From Siderastrea siderea (lineage: Eukaryota > Cnidaria > Anthozoa > Scleractinia > Rhizangiidae), in assembly GCA_964030785.1 (NCBI GenBank), contig OZ034969.1, positions 41,001,201 through 41,065,200 of the forward strand: a stretch of 64,000 nt of DNA, read 5' to 3'. Shown here piece by piece: positions 1-13,900 of the stretch; positions within the stretch are counted from its first letter, which is position 1; each line of letters begins with the position of its first letter. Under the pieces are notes generated by a model, which made no database searches, was not told the origin of the DNA, and saw only the letters and a program-made list of their open reading frames with translations. A program made the position numbers and the translations under genes.

Positions 1-1929
1 TTCCAGTTTAGCTTCAAACTCTCCTTCAACAAGAAGGCCCTGTGGGCATTTTAACCGGCCATTCTGACCCACTCCAACCCCAGGTTAACGATCTCGTATT
101 TTTACGTTGTTCAACATACAAACCCGCATGACAAAAAGTGTAACTGTGTGACACAATATTTTGACTGAAGCGTTACTGGGTGACGTAATGTTTAAACTCT
201 GATGGCTCAGCTTACCTTTCTTGTCACCTTTTATTTATTCTGCCGAAAAAAGAAAACTCAACTCAATCGTTGAACGTCGGTATAAATTTGCCCACAACTG
301 AGAATACTTACACAGAGACGATGAAATATTTACTGTTGTGAATAGACCGTGAATACGAACAGTGAGCATAGCAGTAAAATCAACATAAATTATAATGCTT
401 GATAAACACAAGCAGATCGTCAGAGTCCGGGGAAAGCGAAATCATCACTCCACGCCCAAGCACGGTAAGGCATATCTCATGGCGTAATGTTTAAATCTGG
501 TTTGCTAACCCAGGAATCCCCTTGCAAAAGTAAAAAAGTTGACTTGGAATTCGTAACGATTTAGTCAAATTGAAAATCAAAAGCAATCTTTTCTAAAAAC
601 AAACAAGTAGCTTTAGAGATGCAAAAAGGTAATATGAAACAGGCACGTTGTGAGAATTGGTGAAATTAGTGGAGCTCGTTTCTTTTCTTTGTGATATGAC
701 AATTTCGCCCTAATAAAGTGGTGAAACACTCATAGAAAGAAAATGAAATATGTGTTAAGATTATGTCTTTATCATGCAGTGAAATATTTATTCATATTTT
801 GCTTAAGGCAAAGTTGAGGTAGCGTTGAGTGAGGCGCTGAGTCGAACTTATTTGCGCATGCGTTTTGTGAAAGACATGTACCGCTACCGAACACCGCTAC
901 CAAAAGGCTAATAGCAGTTTGTCTACGTGTCATATAAGTATGGGACTTTGACACAGTACTACTAATGCTGACATGCTTCAGTTTTGTTTACCATGGGTGG
1001 CGTAAATCTTGACGTCACAAATGGAACCAGAAGTCTTAGGTAACTGTCAAGAGAAACCGTAAGTATAGGGAGAGTGTGTTGGCCGAGACAAAACCGGATG
1101 ACTAAGGCAAGTGACTTGGAAGAAAAACTGAGCCCAATTTATTTATTTTTAAGCGGGGATGGCCATGGCCAGTTAATAATTTTGGCTTTTGAAACCTGTG
1201 TCCTCTTTGGAATTTCCAATGACTGTCTGTGGGCTGGAACCACACGGTAACTACACCTTTTAAAGACTATTAATGTGTGGCATGTGCACGAGTTTCTTTC
1301 AAGAGTATTCACGAACTCTTCACAACCAATGCATGGCATGTTTTTTGGTACTGGTTTACAACATTCTTTGCTCTTTGTTATGTTAAGGTAACAAAGGTAA
1401 ACTTAAGCTGTTTATTTGTTTTAGAGTTAAACACCTTGTGGGCCTAACTGTCTAATTGGGGGACTTGATGCCTTTTCATGAGGGAGCTAGATTCTTTAAG
1501 ATAAGTAAAGGGGCTAACTGTCTGGGGCTAAACGGCTGGATGTCTAATTGACCAGTTACCGACCAATGGATAAAACTGTAGCAAGCCGCTTACTAATAAA
1601 TGTCTCAATGCTTTGTATAATGAAAGGGACCATCCTTATCCTTATTCAATGACATGCAAGATGGTCAATTGTCATGAGTTGGTACAAAATATGGCATTGG
1701 CATTCATACTGAGCCTTATTTCTATTCTATAGTCTATGATAAAATTTTGGTTATCTTCCACACTGTTTGGTCACAGCATAATTTTGTGTATCAGTATATG
1801 TAGCCATTTGCTTGCAACATCTGAGCGTTCATTTAATACGTACTGGTATGTCATCTCCATAGCTGTTTGATTAAATTTTTTTGTTTATAATAGATTTGTA
1901 AATATATACTTCCATTGTTGGATAATTAG
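1..1929. other. Upstream / first visible intron of the NEK11 gene, no supported exon
   Basis: I see no exon here that I can support. A NEK11 kinase should have a glycine-rich loop (GxGxFG) just before the first exon at 1930, and none is readable in this stretch, so that exon probably lies before base 1. A perfect cAMP-response-element palindrome (TGACGTCA) lies near 1011-1018, directly before a short ATG frame ending at a GTAAGT-like donor. That could be a small alternative first exon, but nothing ties it to the kinase. Confidence 0.4.
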
Positions 1930-4900
1930 GAAAGTTTTGAAGGAAATCTTTGTTGGTGAGCTGCAACCAGATGAAACAGTTGATGCAATGAGAGAAGCCA
2001 AGCTGTTGTCCACGGTATGTTTGTACAGGTCTTTCATCTCAGAGTAGTTATATCAAGGATAACATGATTGAGTTTCTAAACAGGTGCAATGTTTGTTTGA
2101 TCTTTGCTTGATGCAAAATTGAAATCATTATCATCTACATGTAACCACAGTCAAGAGATTCCTGGACAAGTTGCATTCCACACCACTTGTCATTCATTGC
2201 ATTCCAAAGCTTGCAAGGATGTACGACAGAGTGTTTTCTAGCTGTGTTTTCTGTATTGTATAGCGAAATGTACACTCTGTTTTATGTGTACTAATCAGTA
2301 TCTTAATGGCTACTCCTTGGGGATAAATGAAAAGGTTGTATGGGATTTGCTTCTTCTTTGTTGTGATGGGAATTAAAATCATGAGGCTGTGTCAACTAGA
2401 ATATTGTACAGTTAAAGTGAGTGGTTTGTTTTAAGTACTGGTATACATGTAAAATGTGCAGCGTTTTTTGACCAATTTTTTTCGTGGAGTTTTTGGTCGA
2501 GCTCGACGTTACCTCGACTGGTTGTGTTGTGTTTTTGTATTGTGTTGCGTTGTGTTGCGTTGATGCTGTGTTGTGTTTTCCTATTGTGTTGTGATGTGAT
2601 GTTATGTCTCTTACTTGTTACTCTACTTTGTTGGCTTAAAATTTCTGAATTTTCCTGTTCCTTCATTGCACGACTCGATGCAACAACTAGACGGACGTAC
2701 AACAGACCAGCTCGACCAACTCGATGACTTAGTAAGCGAAACGTCCACTGCGTATTCTACACAGGCAAACACCGTTTTCTCCATGGAATTTTCGTAATCA
2801 CGACTTTTTATGTGCCTTCAGTTGCCCTGGTTAAGTTAGCCAAAATTTCATCTCTTTCACTAACAAGCACGTTTTGGTGACCATTTCCTATGCTAAAAAG
2901 AATTGCTAACCTTAAAGGGGCACCGTAAACAATTTTTAGGATTGCTATAAAAAGCTAAAAGAGATATATTCCTTTAATTCGGTTAATGTTCTAAGAGCAT
3001 TTCATGTACGAGAAAAGATAATTATTATATGAAATATTTTTCCGAACATTCTTCTACCGAAAACCGGACTTGAAAATCACGGTGATAGTGCCCCTCTAAA
3101 TATGGTGCAAGCTTTAACAAGGCACCCCTTTACCCAAAAACTTAACAAATACTGTATATTCAATTGCAAAAAATTGGTCTACCTTTTGAGTAAAACCACC
3201 GAAGTTTAAAGGGTTGAAAGTTTAATCTTTCGGAAGAATATACTGATGAGTTGGCTCATAGATGAAAATAAAATGGTGAAAGAGTTAAGATCGTCTGAAA
3301 CAATGGCTAGTAGAGTTGGTGGAGTTTGTTGAGGTGGTCGTTTGCCGACTTTACAGTGTTCAGTGAAATCCATCTGTTGACTTTGTTGAGTCGTCGAGAT
3401 GCTTTGCTGGTCGGTCGAGTTTGTCTAGTTGGTACGCGTGGTGGGTTTTGTACTGTCTTATAGTATGTGAGGATTGTTGATCGATTTCTTGGTAAGGCTC
3501 GTTGTGTTTGTTGAGTTGTGTCGAGGTCTGGAACATTTTGTCTGCCAGTGAGTGAGGTTTGTTGAGTATGTCGTGTTGTGTGGTTCTTACTGTCTTAGAG
3601 AAAGTGAGCATTAATTGAGTTTGCCTATTTGGTAAGGAATTGCGTCGAGTTGCATCCAGGTGTGAAGTTTTAGTCTGCGTCAGCTCGTGACAATTAGTTG
3701 ACTATGTCGAGTTGGTCGCGTTGTGGGTTCGTACTGTCTTAAAATAAGTGAGGATTGTTAGGGTTGTCTGTTTAGTAAGGGCAGTTTTGTTTGTTGAGTT
3801 GTGTTGAGATGAGGAGATTTTGTCTGCCAGTGAGTGAGGGTTGTGGAGTTTCTCGAGTTGGTGGCGTAGTGGCATTCTTACTGTCCTAAAGTAAGTGAAA
3901 GATGTTGAGTTTATCTATTTGGTAAGGGTGGTTGAGTTTGTCTAGTTCTCTGGTGTAGTCTGCCAGTGAGTGAGGTTGGTTGAGTATGTCTACTAACGTA
4001 CATTTTTAACATAGACGGAATACTAGAAATGCTGAACTTGTCAACAATGCAACACAGCACAAGGCAACGCAACACAATGCAATGCAACTCAACAGATACA
4101 ACACAACAGCGACACAACGGATCGCAACACAACACAATGCAATGCAACAAAACAGGCACAACACAACGGATCGCAACACAACGCAATGCAACACAACAGA
4201 CACAACACAACAGAGCTCACCTCAACACAACAAAACAGATATGCTGAACAAATATGCTAAACAAATATGCTAAACAGATATGCTAAACAAACCAGTCAAG
4301 GTAACATCAAGCTCAACCAAAAACTCCACAGAAAAAACAGTCAAAAAACACTGCAGGTATATACATTTATGTTTCCTGGTGCATGAAGAAATCCTACACA
4401 TGTTCCTACAGGACCCTATTTAAGATCTTATAGGAATGCACAGGATCGTACAGGATGCTATAAGATCCAAAATAGGATCCTTTGGGATTCTAAATATTAA
4501 GTTCCTGTAAGATCCTATAGGATTTTAAATACAAATCCGGGCTGTCATTTAGTTTTGAATCAGCTGTTGCCTTGATCTTTACACCCGTATCAAACCTATT
4601 GCTTTCTGAGTAAATTATACAACAAGAGGCATGAACATTCACCCGTAACACTGAGGTCCCATCAAGCATACTCAGCTATAACAGGTGTTACGGGTTACGG
4701 CCCTTAATAACAGCCCTGGTCTTATTGAGATCTTGGGTTAGGATCCTAGATTCTGTTAGGATCCTACTAAGATCCTGTGCAGAATTTCTTCCAGGATCTA
4801 TTGTAAGCATATTTGAATTCCCCATGTGTAACCAGCTTAAGGCTCTAGATGTTTGACTTCCAATAATTATCAACAATTATTAATAATTTTGTGGGTGTTT

Positions 4901-7900
4901 TCTTGTTTCAGCTAAATCACCCAAACATTGTTAAGTTTCTGGACAGTTTTGTAGATGGAGAATCATTTTGTATAGTTACAGAATACTGCGAGGTAATTGA
5001 TTTACTACAACACCATAGCCAAAGTATGGCATTTTGCAGAACCCATTGGACATGAAAAGCCACAATGGGTGCATTTGATTTCTGTGGGGGTATGGGGAGG
5101 CATGGAATATTACTGCTAATGATATTAGTATATACCAAACCAGTGGATAGTGTTTTTTGTGTGTGTGCTCTGATTGGCTACTTAAATTCGGGATAGTATC
5201 CGCAGTGCTATTCACCTCCCGGCATTTTTCTGGAGTGTGCGTGCGAGTTTTCCCTCATTTCTCAGTATGTACTAAGCAATTATTCACCTCCGTGTCGGGG
5301 AAAGAGTAGTAGATATTTACCTCACTGCTTCGCACACATATCCACCACTATTCACCTCCACTTCAGTGAATAGTTAATTAACCAGGCCACCTCAGTGGGG
5401 TGAGCCAGAGTCGTTTGCCTCCCTTTATGTTTTCTTTTTCATAAACTACTTACTCTGTACAGCACTCAACCGGCTCGCTGCCATTCAACCCAACTCTGGA
5501 TTTCACTTGGATCGGAGGAAAACAAAATCATGGAATCTTTCTTCTGTCTGCTTTGTTTGCACTTACTGGTCCAGCATATGTATTTGTTTCAGAAGACTCT
5601 CTGCTTAACTTGTGGGACCTACCTTGCATAATTCAATTTTAATTAGTGCAGTGCCAGTACAATTGGCCTACCTGAAAATTCCTTTAGGACTTCTTGTAGG
5701 ACAATGACAGTCATTTAAATATTATTATAATTATCAGAATCATCAGGCAAATGAATTAATATATTGCTATGTTATATAAATCCTGACCACTGCAAAAATC
5801 CAGGGCTCAGATAGGATTTGAAGCCGTGACAAACCTTGCTGGGTTGCTAGTCCATTGCTCTACCATTTGAGCTCCAGAGCCACTCTGGGAACAAGTGTGG
5901 ATGCATCCTATTTATTATGTTGCAGGATATTCCTGCAACAAACATGTGTAGCATAAGTACAAGGAAAAAACGAATAAGGATTTTCAGCAGGATAAGGAAG
6001 GGGGTGGAAACAGGGCTACTGCTGTGGGACTTGCAAAGTGGTCTAATAATTTGTTATAAACATTGATTTCGTTTTAGTCTGATTTTGATGTTGCTTCCAA
6101 GATTTCTCCTACTTTGTGGCTGATGTAGTTTCTGCCTTTGTTTACCGCTGAAGTGACACTACCTGTTCGCATGTCTTTTTGAACGGTTGAAATTTTTAGC
6201 TATATACTATAAACCCGGCCCGGAAGAGGAACCAAGTTTGCATCTTTTGAAGTCATAAGATTATCCAACATGGTCTAAAGAAATTGCAACAGGAATATGT
6301 TAGAGGCGCCAAAAACATACATTCAATCAAACTGCCATAAAATTGTGGAACAACACCTAACACATAAAAGTGCAATTTTTAAGTATTAAATAAATGATCT
6401 TAACTCCTGTTTCATGCATACAGGTTCAGTATATAAAAATGTTGAGTAAAAAAAGGACAAAAGAGTAAAATTCAATAAACCCTTGAGTTATCTAAATGAA
6501 CAGGTGAAATGGAATCCCTCCTTTGGCTGCCATATTTTCCCCCTCGAGTTTCGTGGCTAAGTTTCTGTTGGATTTTGTAATATCTGTGGACATGCTTGAT
6601 GCATATGTGCTGGCTAGAACCTGAGTGATATTGGTTTGCAAGTTGTGAGCACATCATTTGCAGTTGTTAGGGTATACATGTACCTGTAGATACATGCATG
6701 CAAGTTTGCAGTATGTGGAGACGCGGTAGTGTAGCTGGTAGGACTTTCAATCTGACGATTGTGAGATCAAAGGTATCTGGTTTGGGGCTTGGTCTCTGTG
6801 CGCTTTGTGTTGTGTTGTTTCCTTACACAAGAAACTGATTCACTCCACATTGTCTCTCTCTACCCAGGTGTATCAATGGGTACTGGCTAACTGTTAGGGA
6901 GTCCAAAAAATTCTAACAGAAAAGCTGGGGGTAACTCTGCAATGGACTAGCATCCTATTCAGGGAGGGGGAGGATAGTAAATAAATACTCCCATGGCCAG
7001 TCACTTCATACTAAAGAAACTGGAGTAAAGTGCCGGCTTGGTAAGCCTTATGGCTTGGTTCATCAATTGGATTGGACACAAAACTTTACGTAGATTGTAT
7101 GTGGAAGAAGTGTTCAAGGAGGTCTTGCAAGACTGCTTTCATTGTGCTCCACAAGTGCCCTGCTCTTATCTACCTACCTTTACAGTAGTCTATCTAGGCA
7201 CTCAAAGGAAACAAGGGTTGGTACTAGCTAAAAGTGTTTTGTTTTTACCCAGGGTGGTGATCTTGATGATAAAATTAAGGCTTGGAAGAAAGCAGGGAAG
7301 ACATTTGATGAGTCATTGATTTTGGCATGGTTTATCCAATTGGTGTTGGCTGTTAAATTCATGCATGAAAGGTAAGGTTTGTTTTAGTTCTTTGTTGTGC
7401 TTTTTGTTTAAAAAGTAAGAATTTATTAACTTCTTCGTATACGCGAGGGTTAAGGGTTTGAACCTCTGGCCAGAGCCTTTCTGTACAAAACACTGTTAAG
7501 TAACGTGCCCTGGGTGTGGCAAGATAAATAATTTTGATGTCATTTATTTTTAAAGACACTTTATTTCCAGTACATACTTTATGCATACATTACTAATATA
7601 CAAAGAGTAACTAGTTATCCTTATAATGTAAATTAATCCCACAGCAGCAAGGAACATGACACAAAATTGATGTCATACATCTAAAATTATATACAGTCAA
7701 ATACAATATGTATGTCAAGCAATATCTCTAATTTAGTACTGTGTTAGTGAGGATTGTTAGTTGGGGTACAAGTAACAGCACCAGAAGGCCATTTATAAGT
7801 AAGACAATATGTGACCAATGATGAAAGAAGTAGTTAATTTTTTGTCACACTGCTCCAAATCCATGTTATTCAACTTCTGAATTTGCAGGACACTTTGGTT

Positions 7901-10900
7901 GAAGTTTCATTATTTTTTGTTTTGTTATTAGGAGAATACTACATAGAGACTTGAAGACGAGGTGATTAGTTTATATTTGTATCTTTGTTAGCTACTTTAT
8001 TGTTACAGACAATGTTTTGGTTCTGCTTTCAATTTTCATCATATCTTAGGTCTTTTGAATGATTATACCACAAATACATGAAATCTGACAAATCGGGAAA
8101 TAAATAACTATTTAGACAAAATAAATACTTAATAATGATAGAATACAGGATATGCTACCATGATAGGAGTAGACTATTTCAGATATCACAAAGTGCAACT
8201 TAAAAATGAAATTATCAGGTTGTCTGCTCCTTGTTGGTTGTGTTGGCTTGTGCCATATCATTGCTGCTCAAGGTATTGTGAAAACCTCTGTGGATCAAGG
8301 CTCTTATAACTCAAGATTATTGAATAAATTTTCTTGCTGTGAATAACTATTAATAACTTGTTGCACATGGTGATTTATTTGCCTTTCAATTTACCTTTTC
8401 ACTGGTGTGTAAACTTATTTAAATGTTTTTTTTTTCTACTTCAGAAACATTTTCCTTAAGAAAAACTTGATTAAATTAGGTGAGTTTGACTGTTGCCAGG
8501 ATGCTAGGGTCAGCCCAACTGATTCTATTCTTCTGTAAATACAGCGTGAGCAGCATGAATGTGCTCAATGATAAAAACCAAAATGCATCCAGTTAAAGCA
8601 AGGATAGTTGCACCTAGCAAGCAATGCAGCCCTGCATTTACTTACTTGAACAATAAGTCTTAGAATAATCTGATCGTTTCATAGGCTCACTAGTACAACA
8701 AGTGTAATACTCACACAGCAGGGACAAGTGGGTGTTCCTAGAAACTTAATGACCTACAGTTGAGTCCCAATAACTCAACCCTCAGTAGCTTGAAGCTTGT
8801 GCTAAGTCAAACCAAACTTGATTTCTCCTGGATTTGGTCCATACATTTGCTGTAATTTTACCCTAGATAACTTGAACCCTCGCTAACTCAAACCTGCCCC
8901 TAACTCAAAGTGAATTTCTTTCCCTTCAGGTCATTTTCTTTATGATTTTACCCTCAATAACTTGAACCTTGTTTGTCAAAGTGTAATAAGACAAAACATA
9001 CTCCATAGCATTGAAGTTATTTTTGAGCAGCAGGTATTTCTGAAGTCTCTAATTGTCCTCTGCGCAGTTTGTCATAATAAGTTTCTTGATGTTTTGTTTC
9101 ACAAAATACATGTCATAAGTAGTGTCAGCAGGACCCCCATCCCCCAGTAAATTGATCCCAGATAAATTGAACCTTAATATAATTTCCCTTAAAGGTTGGA
9201 GTTATTGCGAGTCATATAGTTGTGAACTTCATGAATGAATAATTTAATTATTCCTGATATTTTTAACACATTGACCCCTGAACCGCCCGTAACCGCCCTT
9301 CTTTAACCACGTCCCTTGTACCACTTGTGATGTCATCAGTTTTAACGGTCCTGGACAACTTTGACAACTACCTTGTGCGGGGAGATGAGATCTTTCAAGC
9401 TATACCCAAATGAGCGCGATTCAGTCAAACAGACCAGAGAAAGACGCAAAAAACCGTGTAGCTTTGAGCAGAAAATTCCAATGAAAATCTTGTCCCACTA
9501 CCCACTGGTACTTCCTTCAAAAAAAATTCACGATCCTCGAACGTTTTGCAAAATCTTTTCCCACCAAAAGGTAGGCTAGTAAATGCCCCACAAAAGAAAA
9601 AAAAGGGGGAAAGAAAAGCAAAAGAAGCGGGGAGGGGAGAAAGCAAAAGGTAAAAGACAAAAGGGCAGCGAAACTTTCTCGAAAATTTTGCTTTCTGCGC
9701 ATGCCCGAACTTTGAAAGCTGTAATTTGGCATCAGAAACAAACACTAGTCCAGTGCTCAACTTGTAAACAACGCTTTGGACAGTTTGGATTCTTTTCGGC
9801 TAGACAGCGACCTAAAAACGGCTTGACTCGCTTCGAAAGGCATTTTTTGGCAAAATGTCCAGGAGTCAATGGGTTAATTTTCAAAGTTATCAAATATTAT
9901 TTATCATAATTCTTAATAGTAGCATTAAAATACAAAAGGTGATGATTTTTGTTCTCTTAGGTGACCTTGGTATCTCAAGGATTCTCATGGGAACATCAGA
10001 TATGGCAACTACTTTTACTGGTACTCCTTACTACATGAGTCCTGAGGTGCTGAAACATGAAGGCTACAAATACAAGTCAGACATATGGTATAAGTCATGA
10101 CCATCATTTTCTTTGTGTATTACTGTAGTGTGTTCAAAACCTTTTTATTTTCTTTATCTTCTGGAGCATCCGCCCAAAGCACCTGGCATTGCTGTGCTTC
10201 CTGGCATAGCTGACAGCACTTTATTGTGATCAATCTGCAAGTGAGACTTGCAGCTAGCCAAAATCTGGGAAAAACTCAGATGTCATCTAATCATGGCAGA
10301 CACAGTATGGCAAGAGTTTAAGCCCTAGTTTAGTACCAAGGTCTTTAATTTCTTCATACTCCACACTAGCTAACAAAGTAGTTTCAGCTGTTTTTGTTGA
10401 AAATGAAATTGAGGTCAAATCTATAAAATAACTGTCAGTGCATATTTTGTGTTTTGGGAATGTTGCATCCTAACAGAAGTAAGATTTTGGTGACAAATGT
10501 ACAATAGCAGTAGTTGATTGTCTTTGTCAATTCAATTTCAACATATCATTGTAATATGTACAAAGTTAACCCCACTACATCTTGCTGCGTGTAAATATTT
10601 TCACCACAGATTGATAAGGCATTTCAGTTCAGTTTTAGTAGTAGTTGTACAGGTAGGATTATCTTTACTAAGTTACATACAAAATGTACTATAAATAAAT
10701 TAAATAAAATCCTGGTTAAAAGACTGGGAAGCTTTGGTATGCCAGGGAAAGGAAAGGGGAAATAGTAGGAATTAAAAAAGTGTTACTAAAAATAATTTAA
10801 TTGTACTGTGTTCACAGAAACTACTGTTAATATTATATATGCTCCTTTCTGTCAGTGTCCTGCATGTAGGTTTATATTTCGCTTTAATTACCAGTCCTAC

Positions 10901-13900
10901 AAGCAGAAAAAAGCTTTTTGGTATTTGACTGTTGGTTCAGTCAGTTTCATGTCAGGTGACTGATGCCTATAACCAAATGCCAGGCTTAAAACAGAAACTT
11001 AGAACCAGGATTTATGGTATAATCCTCAGTTTGTTTCATTTTATGTGACTCTTGTATTGTTTTAATTACAGGTCTATGGGTGTGGTGTTGTATGAACTTT
11101 GTAATCTCCAACATGCCTTTGAGGGTGAGGTAAGCTTTGATTCTGCTGGCTCACTATGCCAAAGAAAAACATTTACGTGTGCTACACCACAGTATTCATT
11201 GGTGTGGCTCACTTGAAGTAGTTGCAATCATTTTGCTCTTGAAGCTTTGAAATCCTTACCAAACAATATTGGTTGAAAATAAAAACAAACAAACAAACAA
11301 ACAAAAAAGACAAACGGAGGTGGAGGTCACACAGAGTGGTATGCATTTGGATGGTGTACATGTGCCTAGAGAAAGTTAGTCCAAGTATTCAAGAAGCATC
11401 AAATAGGAGGCACAGCCTACAAAGTGAAGTGCAATGACTGAACATTCAATTACACTGGAGAAAACACAACACTCATCCGAGATACGTCGAGATCCCCGAG
11501 CGTGAAGTAAACAACCACACCAAAAGGCTTTTCTTGCATTCGTTCCATTGTAGGTAACTGTAATGCAATTATGCAAGAATGTTTGATTTTTAGCACTAGA
11601 ATCAACAAGTGCAAGCTACAATCACTTATCAACGCTCTTATGAGGGTAGACACGAGTCACCAAAAACAGATTGGATAAACCTATCTGCAAAGTAACGTCT
11701 TCTACCGTTGACAATGCTGACACGAGTATTATGATATAATTATGCTGAAAGGTGTTTGTTTTGTACCATCAACTCTCGCCATGCAAACAGATTACAGAGA
11801 CCTCACTGAAGTCCTGTAAAAGGAACATATAGATTTCACTAAACTGAACAAACCCTTGCTGTTATTAGTTGTGGTGGCCCCAACCTGACAGTTCTGTTGT
11901 TTTCATTCGAGATCCCTTCTTCTTTTTCTTTCAATTAAGGCCTTGCTGACATGCTTGAGTTTGTCTAGGCTGTGCAAATATTTCTTGTCCACTCTTTTAA
12001 ATAGCTGGAATTTCAAAATTTGAATTTGAAGTCAGTGGCAGAAATTGCCAATAATAAAGGAAAGATTGAGACAGAGTCGACTGGTAATGCTTAATTTCTC
12101 ACGGGAAATTTTCCTGCTCCTTTTCTCATAACGGAGCACAGGATGTTACACGCAATTCCAGAGCAATTTGCTATTGTACACAAAAGGGTGTTTATGTTCT
12201 GTTTGTTCTGTCATTCTGTTTGTAAATAATTTGTATTGCTTTTTACATGTGAAAAATAAAGATGCTCTGGAACTGAATTCGCAGTCAATAATGAAGTAAA
12301 CACCTGTGATTCCCTTACTCTAAAACATATTTTTGGAACATTTTTCTTGCTCCCCGCTATATTATGGACTCTCGCCATTATGTCTGCTCGCTTGTGTCTG
12401 TTATAAGGGGAATTGACAGTAACATTATATGTAACTTATGTTTCAGAGTCTGATGGGTGTGATGTATAAAATTGTGGAAGGGAATCCACCAAAATTATCT
12501 GAAAAATACAGCGTAGAACTCCAGGCCTTGTATGAGAGGTATGTACCAGTATTGTGAAACCAAGTAAGATTTATGTGCGATTCACGTGAACATGTAGCTT
12601 TTTACATACCATATAAAAAGTATTAGTAATTTGAGTGGCGAATTTTTTTTATGCAACAAAAGAAAAATCGAGAAAAACGTGCAAAGTTTTAAAATTATTT
12701 GTTTGGCAAGTCAACAAGTCTTTGTAAAACAAGAGAAGTCACTGAACAAAAGTTCAAAGAGATAATAAAATGTGGTATTTACTGCCTTCTTGACAAAACA
12801 GCGGTAAAAATTGCATTGATATACGAATCAAAATCGACAAAAGTCGATGTTTGTTGACCAACGAATGTTGCACTTGTTTTGTGCTGTTGCGTGTTGAAAA
12901 AAAAAGGAAAGCAATGGTTATCAAAACTATTACTAGAGAAACTTTCTTTTTCAATTAACAAAGTTCAATCAGTGGCAAATCAACAGGTGCCCGTTCAACG
13001 GCATGTTGGCGTTTAAGGACGGTGCCTCCTTTTGTTACTGCGCATACGTTCTGCCCATCTCGGGATATTCGGGTTTCTCAAGGAATTTGTCCACTAATAC
13101 AAAAATACTTTTGCGCAGTTTATGACTATGTGGAAAAAGCAGGTCTTAGCAAGGGCTATCAGAATCCAAAAAGAAAATTGGGGGTAACCACGCATTTTTC
13201 AGAGATAATTGAGCGTAAATTCGGAACGAAATTGCCATACATTCTTTGTATTTTAACGCTTTTTTAGAACTATGGTTGCTAAATTATCTCTGAAAAATGC
13301 GTGGTTACCCACATTTTTCTTTTGGATTCCAATAACCCTTGATAAGATCTACTTTTTCCCCATAGTCATAACCTGTGCAAAAATACCTCTGCATTAGGAG
13401 GCACCGTCCTTAAGTAGGACATGAAAAACGTCACAACAGTTTGATAAAAATGCGGAAGGCACTTTTGTTGAGCAACAGATTTTGCACACAATGTCATCTT
13501 GCGCGTCATTGCCTTTAAAGTATCGTTACTGCAGAACCTTATTCCACTTCCCCCAAGAAACTGAAATCAAAACAAGCGATGGACAACTATAATGTTCAAG
13601 AGGCCTTTTTCCCTCTGAAAACTACCTTGTCAATTAAATTCAACTGAAAACAGAACAACAGTTATTAGTTTCACAGTAATGCCTGTATAGAGCAACAACA
13701 ACAACAACAACAACAACAACCCTTTATTTGCATTCCCAATTACAAATAGTATTGCACATAGAAAAGAGAAAAAAAAAGACAAAAAGAAAAAAGTACAAAA
13801 GTAAAGTAGTGAAATCGATTAATTTACAATTCCTGGATCTATTGATTCGTTTCGTAATGCAAAAGCTTCGTAAATGAAGTAACCTGTTGATTTTTTTTTG

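Noticed and set aside
395..464. ATG frame (MLDKHKQIVRVRGKRNHH) running to a GTAAGG donor, as a possible first NEK11 exon
   Set aside because: No glycine-loop exon follows before 1930 and nothing in the peptide resembles NEK11.
1021..1058. Short ATG frame (MEPEVLGNCQEKP) before a GTAAGT donor, downstream of a CRE palindrome
   Set aside because: Too short and without family support; noted only as a possible alternative first exon.
2524..2797. Open frames with repeated cysteine/leucine codons
   Set aside because: They translate the TGTTG repeat arrays of a transposon, as do the frames on both strands at 3911-4273.
9425..9909. Frames of 108-111 codons on both strands
   Set aside because: They lie within a TTAA-flanked MITE and read purine-rich low-complexity sequence.
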